A stretch of DNA of 64,000 nt, from the NCBI GenBank assembly GCA_965207385.1, contig CBDBLZ010000020.1:248001-312000 (forward strand), in the 5' to 3' direction. A program made the translations under genes and the position numbers. The stretch comes from CAZXEU01 sp965207385. Its GTDB lineage: Bacteria > Bacteroidota > Rhodothermia > Rhodothermales > Bin80. Of this stretch, positions 44,833 to 53,973 are shown piece after piece (position 1 is the first letter of the stretch; each line of letters begins with the position of its first letter). The notes below the pieces were generated by a model that saw only the letters and a program-made list of their open reading frames with translations, was not told the origin of the DNA and ran no database searches.

Positions 44833-45843
44833 ATGAGCTTTTTCCAGTTTTCGTCCGACGTTGCCATAGATCTCGGCACGGCCAATACGCTCATATATAT
44901 AAAGGGCCGTGGAATTGCACTCAACGAGCCGAGCATCGTGGCGGTACACCGAAATTCCCGCCAACAGATCGCGATCGGCCACGAGGCGCTCCAGATGCAC
45001 GAGCGCACGCACCGTGACATCGAGACGATTCGGCCCCTGAAGGACGGTGTCATTGCCGATTTCGAGGTCGCGGAGCAATTGATTCGCGGTCTCATTCAGA
45101 AGGTCCAGAAGAGCTGGCTCGCCTCCATCCGGCAAATGGTGGTTTGCATACCCAGCGGCATTACGGAGGTAGAAAAGCGCGCCGTGCGGGACAGCGCCGA
45201 GCACGCCGGAGCAAAGAAGGTCCACCTGATTGCGGAGCCGATGGCAGCCGCCATCGGCATAGGCCTCAATGTGGAAGAGCCCGTAGGCAACATGATCGTG
45301 GATATCGGGGGAGGCACCACGGAAATTGCCGTGATCGCCCTTAGCGGGATTGTGATTGACGAATCGATCCGGGTTGGAGGCAACGAGATAGACGATTCGA
45401 TACTGCGGTATTTCAAGCGGTACCACAACCTGCTGATCGGGCACCGTACTGCGGAACGCATCAAGCGGGAGATCGGCAGCGCCGTAAAGCTGTCGCCCGA
45501 GCTCGAGATCTCGGTCAGGGGACGGGACCTCGTCAGCGGCATCCCCAAAGTGCGCACCATTTCCTCCGAAGATGTGCGCGAGGCGCTGGGCAACGCCGTG
45601 GGCCAGATTACCGCTGCCGTACAGCGGTGCCTGGAGCAGACTCCGCCTGAGCTGGGCGCGGACGTACTGGAGCGCGGCATCATGCTCACGGGCGGCGGCG
45701 CGCTGCTGAAGGGCCTTGACGACGTGCTCCGTGACCGGGTGGAAATCCCGGTGTACGTCGCCGAGGATCCCCTGACGGCCGTGGTTCGCGGCACCGGGAA
45801 GGTCCTCGAAAACGTGGATGCCTTTCGCCGAGTGCTGATCTAG
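44833..45843 (+). CDS. mreB: Rod-shape-determining actin homolog MreB
   Basis: 336 aa from ATG 44833; the open frame upstream overlaps purH and is noise. The N-terminus SSDVAIDLGTANTLIYIKGRG is the actin phosphate-1 motif; ALNEPSIVAVH, GDSAEHAGAKKVHLIAEPM and MIVDIGGGTTEIAVIALSG (phosphate 2) follow. ERGIMLTGGGALLKGLD is near the end. It forms membrane filaments that guide lateral wall synthesis. It is followed 22 nt later by mreC. No Shine-Dalgarno is evident. Confidence 0.97.
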   Translation: MSFFQFSSDVAIDLGTANTLIYIKGRGIALNEPSIVAVHRNSRQQIAIGHEALQMHERTHRDIETIRPLKDGVIADFEVAEQLIRGLIQKVQKSWLASIRQMVVCIPSGITEVEKRAVRDSAEHAGAKKVHLIAEPMAAAIGIGLNVEEPVGNMIVDIGGGTTEIAVIALSGIVIDESIRVGGNEIDDSILRYFKRYHNLLIGHRTAERIKREIGSAVKLSPELEISVRGRDLVSGIPKVRTISSEDVREALGNAVGQITAAVQRCLEQTPPELGADVLERGIMLTGGGALLKGLDDVLRDRVEIPVYVAEDPLTAVVRGTGKVLENVDAFRRVLI

Positions 45844-45865
45844 TGGTCCGGGAGGCGATCGTCAC

Positions 45866-46687
45866 GTGCGATTCTGGCTGCGCATACGGGACTGGCTCTT
45901 TCTCTTCGGCGTGCTGACGTCCGCCTTCGTGATCATGATATCCAGCAACGATCCCGTCCTGTACGGTCTGCGCAAGGCTTCTCTCACGCTCACGGGCGCA
46001 GTGGAGCAGCGCATCGCCTGGGCCGGGCATTTCCTGCGGGCCCAAAGCGACAACCGCGCGCTTCGCCGCGAAAACGTCGAACTGAGCAGCCAGGTGCTAC
46101 TGCTGCGCGAGGCCGGGCTGGAAAACGAGCGCATGGCGGAGGCTATGGGATTTCAGCGCTCCGCACCATACGAAATGGTAGCCGCCCGTGTGGTGACCAA
46201 GGATATATTCGGACTGCACAACTTCCTGACGCTCGACGTGGGCCGCACAAGCGGCGTCGACATTGACATGCCCGTCGTCACGGAGCACGGGGTCGTCGGC
46301 CGTGTCGTGGCGGTAACCGAACACTACTGCCGCGTAATGCCCTTTCTCAACACCGAATTCTACGTTCCCGCCAAGATTCTGCCCAACCTCGCGGTCGGCA
46401 TGATAAACTGGCCAGGCACCAGTTCGGAGTTCCTGGCTCTTTACGGCGTGGTCAAGACGGAGGCCGTGGAGATCGGGCAGACAGTGGTGACAAGCCAGGA
46501 AAGCGGCATTTTTCCGCCCGGCTTCACGGTAGGAAGTATTGCATCAGTTGCGACAGCTCCGGGAGAGAACTCCTACGCCATCACGGTAACCCCCGCCGTT
46601 TCGCTGCCGGCAATTCAGCACGCGTTCGTACTTCTTCACAGGGTGGACTCGGAGCGCAGGAGCCTGGAGGAGCTCCCGCTGCCATGA
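45866..46687 (+). CDS. mreC: Rod-shape-determining protein MreC
   Basis: 273 aa from GTG at 45866 with GGGAGG about 10 nt upstream. One membrane helix (DWLFLFGVLTSAFVIMISS) is followed by a coiled coil (RRENVELSSQVLLLREAGL) and the MreC beta domain: FLTLDVGRTSGVDIDMPVVTEHGVVGRVV and QTVVTSQESGIFPPGFTVG. It links MreB to wall synthases in the periplasm. The usual third gene, mreD, is not found; the reading frame ends in a 4-nt overlap with dacB. Confidence 0.95.
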   Translation: MRFWLRIRDWLFLFGVLTSAFVIMISSNDPVLYGLRKASLTLTGAVEQRIAWAGHFLRAQSDNRALRRENVELSSQVLLLREAGLENERMAEAMGFQRSAPYEMVAARVVTKDIFGLHNFLTLDVGRTSGVDIDMPVVTEHGVVGRVVAVTEHYCRVMPFLNTEFYVPAKILPNLAVGMINWPGTSSEFLALYGVVKTEAVEIGQTVVTSQESGIFPPGFTVGSIASVATAPGENSYAITVTPAVSLPAIQHAFVLLHRVDSERRSLEELPLP

Positions 46688-48165
46688 CCTGTCGGATTTG
46701 GTGCCTTGTGCTCCTGATTGCCGGATCCGGGCTGGCGGCACAGTCTGCCGAATCCCAAACGGATCCTGCGCTGGCACGAGCCATTGAGGAGGTGCTCCTT
46801 TCGACTCCGCTGGCAAATGCCTGGTGGGGCGCATTGGCGGTCGACGCGGAAACCGGGCAGGTCCTGTACGAAATGAACGCCGACCGGAGTTTCGTGCCGG
46901 CCTCGGTAACGAAACTTTTCACCACAGCCGCTGCCCTGCACGTGCTCGGTCCGTCCTTTGCCTACCGCACGTCGCTGTATGCATCAGGTCCGCTGGAGGA
47001 CAGCACACTCCAGGGCGATCTTATAATCCGCGGAGCCGGAGACCCCTCCTTCGGAGATGCCGGGCCGGAGGCCGATGCCCTCGCCACGTTCCGTGCCTGG
47101 GCCGATTCACTTCGCTCGCTCGGCATACGGCACATCGCCGGCGACATTGTTGGCGACGACGATGTCTTCGATGATGTGCCGCTGGGGGACAGCTGGAGCT
47201 GGGACGATCTGCAATACGGATATGCCGCCGAAATCAGCGGCCTTTCCTTCCACGGCAATGTGGTGAAGCTCCGCATAGATCCGACCCTTCAGGGCAGTCC
47301 GGGAACGGTTTCCTGGCAGCCGGACAACACGGACTACGTCAGCATTTCCAATCGCAGCGTAACCGTCCCCCGAGGCTCTCGCCTCGTCGAGGGCTACGAA
47401 AGAGTGCCGGGCACCAACCGATTCGAGGTCACCTCCGAAGTACCGGCCAACAGAGCCGAGGAAGAGGAGCTTAGCGTGCACAATCCGACGCTCTTTTCTG
47501 CACACGTCCTCCGGGACGTGCTGCGAGCGGAAGGCATCGCCGTGGACGGCATGCCGATAGATGTCGACGACCTGGCCGACAAACCGGATTACGACTTCCC
47601 GGATCTCCGGATCGTTGCCCGCCACACTTCGGCGCCGCTGTCCGAACTGGCTAGCGAAATCAACAAGGAAAGCAACAACCTGTGGGCCGAACAGGTGCTG
47701 CGCACGCTGGCAGCGGAAACCGGCGATGTCGGAACGGCTGAAAGTGGTCACCAGCTGGCCAAGGCCGTTTTCTCGGAAGCCGGCATCGACACCAGCCGCA
47801 TACAGCTCATGGACGGGTCCGGACTTTCCAGAAAGAACCTCGTTACGCCGCGAATGGCAACGGACCTGCTCCGCTTCATGGCCCATCACGAGAACCGCGG
47901 AGTCCGGATCGCATTTATGAATTCCCTTGCCGTAGGGGGCCACGACGGCACGCTTGAGTACCGCTTCCGGGGAGGCACGCCCAAGGTCATGGCCAAGACC
48001 GGGTCCCTGGGAAACGTGAGCGCCCTGAGCGGCTTCGTGAGGACCGGTGAAGGCCGGCTGCTTGCCTTCGCGCTGGTCTGCAACCATTACACGACACGGT
48101 CTGCCCTTGTGCGATCGGCGCAGGACGCGGTTGTAACGATCCTGGCCTCACATTCCCCGAGGTAA
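46684..48165 (+). CDS. dacB: D-alanyl-D-alanine carboxypeptidase/endopeptidase (PBP4, DacB)
   Basis: 493 aa with signal peptide (CRIWCLVLLIAGSGLAAQ). Penicillin-binding motifs are SVTK (S74-K77) in PASVTKLFTTAAALHVLG, SNN (S330-N332) in NKESNNLWAEQVLRT, and KTG (K438-G440) in VMAKTGSLGNVSALSGFV. A long insert between SxxK and SxN is normal for class C PBP4. It trims and opens murein peptides in the periplasm. Here it takes the place of mreD/PBP2/rodA behind mreBC, which ties peptide hydrolysis to the rod system in one operon. Confidence 0.95.
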   Translation: MTCRIWCLVLLIAGSGLAAQSAESQTDPALARAIEEVLLSTPLANAWWGALAVDAETGQVLYEMNADRSFVPASVTKLFTTAAALHVLGPSFAYRTSLYASGPLEDSTLQGDLIIRGAGDPSFGDAGPEADALATFRAWADSLRSLGIRHIAGDIVGDDDVFDDVPLGDSWSWDDLQYGYAAEISGLSFHGNVVKLRIDPTLQGSPGTVSWQPDNTDYVSISNRSVTVPRGSRLVEGYERVPGTNRFEVTSEVPANRAEEEELSVHNPTLFSAHVLRDVLRAEGIAVDGMPIDVDDLADKPDYDFPDLRIVARHTSAPLSELASEINKESNNLWAEQVLRTLAAETGDVGTAESGHQLAKAVFSEAGIDTSRIQLMDGSGLSRKNLVTPRMATDLLRFMAHHENRGVRIAFMNSLAVGGHDGTLEYRFRGGTPKVMAKTGSLGNVSALSGFVRTGEGRLLAFALVCNHYTTRSALVRSAQDAVVTILASHSPR

Positions 48166-48353
48166 CCTGCTCTCAAGCTGGCCGGTCGTCTTCGCGAAAG
48201 CGCCCCCTCCGGGACTGAGGCCGCCACCTTTACGGCACCTCTGATTGCGTCCTGGCGCGTTCGATTTGCACTTCGCTACGGCGCGCCCGAACAGGAACAC
48301 AACCCCTGCCGCGACGTTACGAGAGCATTATTTGATTAGGATATAGTTGATAA

Positions 48354-48923
48354 ATGAATCAGTCGGTGTCACCACTTTTGCATGCTACGACGGTCGTGGG
48401 TGTGCGAAAGTCCGGCAAGGTTGTGCTGGGCTCGGACGGACAGGCCACGATAGGCACAACCGTCATGAAGCATCGTGCCAAGAAGGTTCGCACGTTGTTT
48501 AACGGGAGCATTCTTGCCGGCTTTGCCGGCGCTACGGCGGATGCATTCACACTGTTTGAACGATTCGAGGAAAAGCTCCAGCAGTATGCGGGCAACGTGA
48601 TGAGATCCGCAGTCGAACTGGCAAAGGACTGGCGAACGGACCGGTACCTGCGGCGGCTTGAGGCGCTCCTCGCGGTGGCGGCGCCGGGCAAACTGCTACT
48701 AATAAGCGGCAGCGGGGATGTCCTCGAGCCGGACGACGACGTTATTGCCATAGGTTCCGGAGGACCCTTTGCGCTCGCGGCGGCTCGAGCGCTGCTCCAG
48801 CATGCCGGCAACCTGTCCGCCCGGCAGATAGTGGAAGAGGCCCTGTCCGTGGCTGCGGAGATATGCATCTACACAAATAGCCATACTACGGTACTCGAAA
48901 TAGAGGACTCGCCCCAGAATTAG
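48354..48923 (+). CDS. hslV: ATP-dependent protease peptidase subunit HslV
   Basis: 189 aa. An 11-residue propeptide precedes TTVVGVRKSGKVVLGSDG; in mature numbering Thr1, Asp17 and Lys33 (RAKK) are present. FAGATADAFTLFERFE and the C-terminal DVIAIGSGGPFALAAARALL, then AEICIYTNSHTTVLEI, are typical. It is the proteolytic dodecamer of the HslUV protease. A NYN gene separates it from hslU, which is unusual. The 188 nt upstream hold no gene; an A+T-rich patch just before the start may be the promoter. Confidence 0.97.
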   Translation: MNQSVSPLLHATTVVGVRKSGKVVLGSDGQATIGTTVMKHRAKKVRTLFNGSILAGFAGATADAFTLFERFEEKLQQYAGNVMRSAVELAKDWRTDRYLRRLEALLAVAAPGKLLLISGSGDVLEPDDDVIAIGSGGPFALAAARALLQHAGNLSARQIVEEALSVAAEICIYTNSHTTVLEIEDSPQN

Positions 48924-48972
48924 GGACCGAGACCGGTACTGATTGCTTCGTTCACCCGGCACGGTTATATCC

Positions 48973-50025
48973 ATGCATTTCTCAAAATCCGGCAAGGCAC
49001 CGAACCGCGCGGCAGTATTTGTCGACTACGAAAATCTGTTCAGTCATTTGTATGGACGAACGGGTACGCGCATGCGGCCCGACAACGTAATCTCGGAATT
49101 GCTGCAGGCGCTCAAGCGCTACCTCATGGAGCAACTGCATACCTCGACCGTCATGGCCGCTGCATACGCCGATTTCTCGGAAATGCAGGGCGGCGGTCAG
49201 CAGGTCCAGCGGGGACTCTATTTGCACGGCGTCGAGCCACGCTTCGTGCCGGCCTCCATGCAGCGCAACGCCGCGGAAATACAGCTTACCGTGGACGCCG
49301 TAGAAACACTCTACACACGCAACGATGTTACGACGCTTGCCATCGTGTCGGGAGACCGCCACTACCTCCCGCTGGTGCAGCACTGCCTCCGCAACGGCTC
49401 AAGAGCGCTGGTATTGACCTTCAAGCGGCCGGAGACAACGGGCTCACACGTAGACGAGGACCTCTTTCTGAATGCCCATACGCTGCTGAGCGAATCCAGC
49501 CGGCGTACCGTAGCGGCGCCGCAGGCCGCGCAGCGTGCGGCGCCGGCCGACCGTCCCGAACGGACGGCAAGCCGGACCGAGGACGTTGAATACCGGTCAT
49601 TAACGCATGAAGGCGCACTCCAGGCACTGGAGATCATTGACGAGCACTTCGGCCACTACGCTGAGATTTACCTGACGCCTTGCCTGCGCAAGCTGTCCGA
49701 GATCCTGGACGACAGCGAGTACGACCCCAAGTCGCTCATCAGCGAGATCGAGAACGCGGGAGCAGTGTGGCTTGAAAAGCGTCGGGGCTTCCCCTACGAC
49801 TACACGGTGCTGCTTATCGATTCCGAGCATCCGGACGTGGTAGCCATCAGGGGCGACGCGTACCCCGCAGAAGCCGGAGATGAATACGGAATTCCGTATG
49901 CCACGGAAAATGATGAGGAGTATGACGCGGGAGAGTTTGAAAAATACCAGGACGGATATGAAGAGGAGGGGTATGAGGAGGATGCGCCCGAAGGTCATGG
50001 AGATGAGGACAGCATGCGCTACTAG
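48973..50025 (+). CDS. NYN-domain (LabA/DUF88-like) protein with acidic tail
   Basis: 350 aa from ATG 48973 (an upstream frame opens at 48943). The NYN fold, a PIN-like nuclease, is visible: RAAVFVDYENLFSHLYG with acidic Asp, AAAYADFSEM, KxAEIQLTVDAVETLYT-like NAAEIQLTVDAVETLY, and TTLAIVSGDRHYLPLVQHCL with SGD. A linker rich in Ala, Arg and Pro follows (about 190-215), then a second domain with EIIDEHFGHYAEIYLTPCLR and ISEIENAGAVWLEKRRGFPY. The last 40 residues are strongly acidic. NYN proteins may cut RNA. It lies between hslV and hslU, 49 and 27 nt away. Confidence 0.85.
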   Translation: MHFSKSGKAPNRAAVFVDYENLFSHLYGRTGTRMRPDNVISELLQALKRYLMEQLHTSTVMAAAYADFSEMQGGGQQVQRGLYLHGVEPRFVPASMQRNAAEIQLTVDAVETLYTRNDVTTLAIVSGDRHYLPLVQHCLRNGSRALVLTFKRPETTGSHVDEDLFLNAHTLLSESSRRTVAAPQAAQRAAPADRPERTASRTEDVEYRSLTHEGALQALEIIDEHFGHYAEIYLTPCLRKLSEILDDSEYDPKSLISEIENAGAVWLEKRRGFPYDYTVLLIDSEHPDVVAIRGDAYPAEAGDEYGIPYATENDEEYDAGEFEKYQDGYEEEGYEEDAPEGHGDEDSMRY

Positions 50026-50052
50026 GCGCGCAGGCCCAATACATTTGACAAT

Positions 50053-51429
50053 ATGGCTGCCGAATTGACGCCTCGCGAAATCGTCGCGGAGCTGGATCAC
50101 TATGTCATCGGGCAAACCGACGCCAAGCGTACGGTCGCCATTGCCCTGCGAAACCGCTGGCGTCGCAGGAATGCGCCGGAGGACATGCGCGAGGAGATCA
50201 TGCCGAGCAACATCGTCATGATCGGCCCTACGGGCGTGGGCAAGACCGAGATTGCCCGCAGGCTTGCACGCCTGGCTCATGCACCCTTCATGAAGGTCGA
50301 GGCCACCAAATTCACCGAAGTGGGCTATGTTGGAAGGGACGTGGACAGCATGATCCGGGACCTTGCCGACATTGCTGTCAACATGGTGCGCGAAGAGCAT
50401 CAGGACCGCGTCACGGGCCGTGCCAGGGAGCTTGCCGAGGACCGTGTGCTGGAACTGCTACTTCCCGAGACTCCGGTGACGGCCGTGGCGGCTACCGGCC
50501 CCGAAGACGACCGTGTCGCGGGCGCCGATGGCGAGGCGCGCAGGGCGCGTACCAGGGACCGGTTTCGTGCCATGCTGCGAAGCGGCAAGCTTGACGAGCG
50601 CGAAATAGAAATAGAAGTGGCCTCCGACGGAGCCCCCATGCTGCAGGTTTTCGGCCCCATGGGACTGGAAGAGATGGGCATGAACATCCAGGAGCTCTTC
50701 GGCAACATGGGCGGACGCCGCAGAAAGAAGCGGCGAGTCACGGTGGCAGACGCCCTTGAGCTGCTCGCCAAGGAGGAGGCCCAGAAGCTGATTGACATGG
50801 ACAAGGTCACGGGCGAGGCCCTTGACCGCGTGCAGCAAACCGGAATTGTATTCATCGACGAGATCGACAAGGTGGCAAGCCGCAGTGCGGGCGGCCGCAG
50901 CGGACCCGATGTCTCGCGAGAGGGCGTGCAGCGGGACCTGCTTCCCATTGTGGAGGGCTCCAACGTTACCACCAAGTACGGCATGGTTCGCACGGACCAT
51001 ATCCTTTTCATTGCCAGCGGCGCCTTTAACGTGGCCAAACCCAGCGACCTGATCCCGGAGCTGCAGGGTCGCTTCCCTATTCGTGTAGAACTGCGGAGCC
51101 TTACGGAAGAGGACTTCTATCTCATCCTTACGCAGCCCAGAAATGCCCTGCTGAAGCAGTACGAAGCGCTACTGGCCAGCGAGAGCGTGGCCATAGAATT
51201 CACGGACGATGCCGTCCGCCGGATTGCCCACACAGCAGCGCAGGTTAACAGCGACGTCGAGAACATCGGGGCAAGGCGCCTTCACACCATTCTGACGACA
51301 CTCCTAGAAGACATCCTGTTCGAGGCCGATGGCAGCGGGCCCGAACGTCTCCGGATCGACGGCGCCACCGTCGACCGGAAGCTGCAGGACATTGTCGAAA
51401 ACCGCGACCTGAGCCAGTACATCCTGTAG
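50053..51429 (+). CDS. hslU: HslU AAA+ unfoldase
   Basis: 458 aa. TPREIVAELDHYVIGQTDAK is the N-domain start; Walker A is IGPTGVGKTEIARRL (K64); the pore loop is GYVGRDV. The I-domain is at about residues 110-250, and Walker B is GIVFIDEIDKVASRS. Sensor and arginine-finger regions are in ELQGRFPIRVELRSLTEEDF and ENIGARRLHTILTTLLEDI. The C-terminal peptide DLSQYIL inserts into HslV. It unfolds substrates for HslV and is cotranscribed with it and the NYN gene. Confidence 0.97.
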   Translation: MAAELTPREIVAELDHYVIGQTDAKRTVAIALRNRWRRRNAPEDMREEIMPSNIVMIGPTGVGKTEIARRLARLAHAPFMKVEATKFTEVGYVGRDVDSMIRDLADIAVNMVREEHQDRVTGRARELAEDRVLELLLPETPVTAVAATGPEDDRVAGADGEARRARTRDRFRAMLRSGKLDEREIEIEVASDGAPMLQVFGPMGLEEMGMNIQELFGNMGGRRRKKRRVTVADALELLAKEEAQKLIDMDKVTGEALDRVQQTGIVFIDEIDKVASRSAGGRSGPDVSREGVQRDLLPIVEGSNVTTKYGMVRTDHILFIASGAFNVAKPSDLIPELQGRFPIRVELRSLTEEDFYLILTQPRNALLKQYEALLASESVAIEFTDDAVRRIAHTAAQVNSDVENIGARRLHTILTTLLEDILFEADGSGPERLRIDGATVDRKLQDIVENRDLSQYIL

Positions 51430-51433
51430 CGGC

Positions 51434-52381
51434 GTGGAGTTCGAATCGGGCGCGTACCCTCTGACGGACAGCGATGCACGTGCGCGCTGGAATGGTCTGT
51501 GGAAGCACTCGCCGCAGCGCTCCGCGTTCACGTCTCTGGCATTTGCCGAACATTCCGCGGCGGCATTCGGCATGCGGAGCAAAATGCACCTCGTCCGGGC
51601 GAAAGGGCGGGACGAGGCCGGCATCATTGTGCTGTACCGAGGCAAGGGAGCATTCCGGGATTCCCGGCCCGTTCCCTTTTCGCAGTACTCGTGCCTGCTC
51701 CTTCGCCAGTCTTGTGACGAAGCGGCTATCCATCAGCGGCGCTCGGCGCTTGAGGCGCTGCTGTCCGCCGTGGAGCCACATTACAGGCACCTTCTGCTTC
51801 TCGTGTCCCTGCGGGATCCCCGGCCAGCCCAGTGGCGCGGATGGGATGTCCGGCCCCTGTTCACGTACCGTCTTCGCCCGACGGAGGGCATGGCGGCATG
51901 GTCCGAAGCCACGCGCCGGGCCTACAAGAAACACGCCCACGCCTACCGCATCGAGGAGGACGCGGACAGTGCGTCCGACATCGTGCGCTGCTGCCGGCAG
52001 AGCTACGCCCGCCACGGGCGCCGCCTGCCCGCGGAACCGGAAGCGCTTACGCGCCTTGTGACCCGGCTCCGTGCATCAGGCTGCGTCCGGCTGTTTACCG
52101 CGCGCCGCGACGGACAGCTCGAAGGGGGACTAGCTATTCTGCACGACGGCCAAACGGCCCACTACTGGATCGCAGGCAGTCAGCCGGGCCGTGCCATGAC
52201 CGTGCTGGTGGGACGCGTGCTGCAGACGCTGGCCACTGGCCGAGTGGCCCAGTTCGACTTCGTGGGCGCCAACACGCCATCCATTGCGGAGTTCAAGCGG
52301 CATTTTGGTCCGCGGCTGACGGCTTATTACCGACTGGAATACCGGGCCTCCATACTGGGCCGCAGCAAGGCCGGAATATGA
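51434..52381 (+). CDS. GNAT/FemAB-like acyltransferase
   Basis: 315 aa from GTG 51434, 4 nt after hslU. The pattern is that of FemAB/GNAT proteins used in polysaccharide or peptidoglycan work: RSAFTSLAFAEHSAAAFG, LLLRQSCDEAAIHQRRSALE, then the second GNAT half with LRASGCVRLFTARRDGQLEG, GLAILHDGQTAHYWIAGSQP and TPSIAEFKRHFGPRLTAYYR. The substrate is not known. It is coupled (ATGA) to the next membrane-protein gene and probably supports cell-surface synthesis with the flippase. Confidence 0.75.
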   Translation: MEFESGAYPLTDSDARARWNGLWKHSPQRSAFTSLAFAEHSAAAFGMRSKMHLVRAKGRDEAGIIVLYRGKGAFRDSRPVPFSQYSCLLLRQSCDEAAIHQRRSALEALLSAVEPHYRHLLLLVSLRDPRPAQWRGWDVRPLFTYRLRPTEGMAAWSEATRRAYKKHAHAYRIEEDADSASDIVRCCRQSYARHGRRLPAEPEALTRLVTRLRASGCVRLFTARRDGQLEGGLAILHDGQTAHYWIAGSQPGRAMTVLVGRVLQTLATGRVAQFDFVGANTPSIAEFKRHFGPRLTAYYRLEYRASILGRSKAGI

Positions 52382-53973
52382 CCCAGAACCCTCACGCAGG
52401 TCATCTTGCGGAGATTCATCGCCGATTCGGAGCCCTCCGCCAGGGGATTCCGTTTTTCGTGCCGGTTGCGTCGCTTCTGATTTTCTTGTTGCGAAGAGAC
52501 TACGGCTTCGGATTCAGCGATCAGGACGAGGTTATTCCCTACCTCCTGCAGCTGCTAGACTCCTCGCTCTTCGCCACAGACTGGTTTGTCACGTACCAGA
52601 CCAGTTCGTTCGGTCCGCGAACGGGCTTTGTATGGCTCATTCTCCCGATCGCCAAGATTTTGGGGGTGCACGGCGCGTTCCTGCTGGTCTTTCTGGCATC
52701 CTGGACTGCCAGCGCCTGCGCAATCTATGCGCTCGCCCACGAACTGCTGCGGGACAAGGTAGCTGCCGCCGCCAGCGTTGCGGCCGTGATGCTGCTTACA
52801 CCGAAATTCACGCTTGGCGGCAACGACCTCGTCGCCTCCATGCTGACTCCGAGCGTGGCGGCCTGGAGCCTGGCGCTGTGGAGTCTCGTGCTTTTCGTGC
52901 GCGGCCGCACCGTCCGCAGCGCAGCGCTGGCCGGGCTTGCCACTTGGCTCCAGGCCCTGGTAGGGCTTCAAATGGCCATGCTCATAGGCGTGCTGCTGCT
53001 CTGGTCCGGCTTCCGGTCCCGCTCGCCCTACATCTACGCGCTTGCATATGCGGCCGTTGCGCTGCCTGCACTGGCGCCCATAGCCGTGCAGCAACTGGCA
53101 CCAGCGGCATCTGCGGACGGACCCGGTCTCTTCTACATTCTCTTCGAGTTCCGGGCACCCCACCACTACCTTCCCATGTCCTTCACGCGTATCTCCGCAG
53201 CGGGCTTCGGTTTTCTGTCTGTACTGGGCCTGATCGGATACCGGCTTCTCCGGACACATATGCGCGCAGATCACCGCAGATTTGTTCTGCGGACGCTCCT
53301 CGTCGTTGTCGCCGCCGGAGGGCTAAGCTTTGTGGGTACGGAAATCGTCCCGCTTTCCGCCGTCGCCAAGCTGCAGCTGTTCAAGATGACGGTGACCGCA
53401 AAAGTGATCCTGGCGGTGCTCCTTTGCGGCGCAGTAGCGCGTGGATTGCCCAGGCGGCTTCGCGCTGTGGGCGACGCAATTATGGACCACTCGCACTATG
53501 CGTCCGCCGCCACTTTCCTGGCGGCCGCGACGCTGCTACTGGCAAGCCCTACGGTCCTGGGGCTGCGGGCCGAGCCCATTTCCCCGCTGGAGTCCTGGGC
53601 CCGAAGCGCCACGCCGCAGGATGCCATCTTTGCCGTTCCTCCTTCGTGGGACGGCTTCCGCAGCAGGGCGCACCGCGCAATCCTCATCAACTACAAGGCG
53701 TTCCCCTTTAAGCCCGGCCTGGAAGCCGAATGGCTGGAGCGCCTGACAACTGCCGCACCCATCACGCTTCCTGACCGGGGCTACTTCGGCATCCAGGACA
53801 GTCTTGACCAGGCCTTCCTTCGTCTTCCGGCTTCCGATCTCAAGGCGCTCTGGAGGCGCTACGGCGCGCAGTATTTCGTGCGGGATCAGGAGCTCGTTTC
53901 AGCGGACTTTGAGGTGGCGTTCGAGGACGGGCCCTGGCAAGTTTATCGCATAAAGACAGTAGACCGGCCTTGA
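52378..53973 (+). CDS. Multi-pass membrane protein, DUF6798-like
   Basis: 531 aa from ATG 52378 (an upstream open frame to 51832 overlaps the acyltransferase and is not real). About 10-11 membrane helices. A conserved-looking SDQDEVIPYLLQLLDSSLFA with DWFVTYQTSS sits just after the first helix, and LLTPKFTLGGNDLVAS after the third. The C-terminal about 130 residues (SWARSATPQDAIFAVPPSWDGF, RAILINYKAFPF) are a soluble extracytoplasmic domain like those of glycosyltransferase-C family members. I tentatively place it with DUF6798; the reaction is unknown. It is coupled to a flippase gene by TTGA overlap. Confidence 0.75.
   Translation: MTQNPHAGHLAEIHRRFGALRQGIPFFVPVASLLIFLLRRDYGFGFSDQDEVIPYLLQLLDSSLFATDWFVTYQTSSFGPRTGFVWLILPIAKILGVHGAFLLVFLASWTASACAIYALAHELLRDKVAAAASVAAVMLLTPKFTLGGNDLVASMLTPSVAAWSLALWSLVLFVRGRTVRSAALAGLATWLQALVGLQMAMLIGVLLLWSGFRSRSPYIYALAYAAVALPALAPIAVQQLAPAASADGPGLFYILFEFRAPHHYLPMSFTRISAAGFGFLSVLGLIGYRLLRTHMRADHRRFVLRTLLVVVAAGGLSFVGTEIVPLSAVAKLQLFKMTVTAKVILAVLLCGAVARGLPRRLRAVGDAIMDHSHYASAATFLAAATLLLASPTVLGLRAEPISPLESWARSATPQDAIFAVPPSWDGFRSRAHRAILINYKAFPFKPGLEAEWLERLTTAAPITLPDRGYFGIQDSLDQAFLRLPASDLKALWRRYGAQYFVRDQELVSADFEVAFEDGPWQVYRIKTVDRP

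Noticed and set aside
51832..52377. Upstream extension of the DUF6798-like gene
   Set aside because: Overlaps the acyltransferase gene in another frame; ATG at 52378 with ATGA coupling is the natural start.
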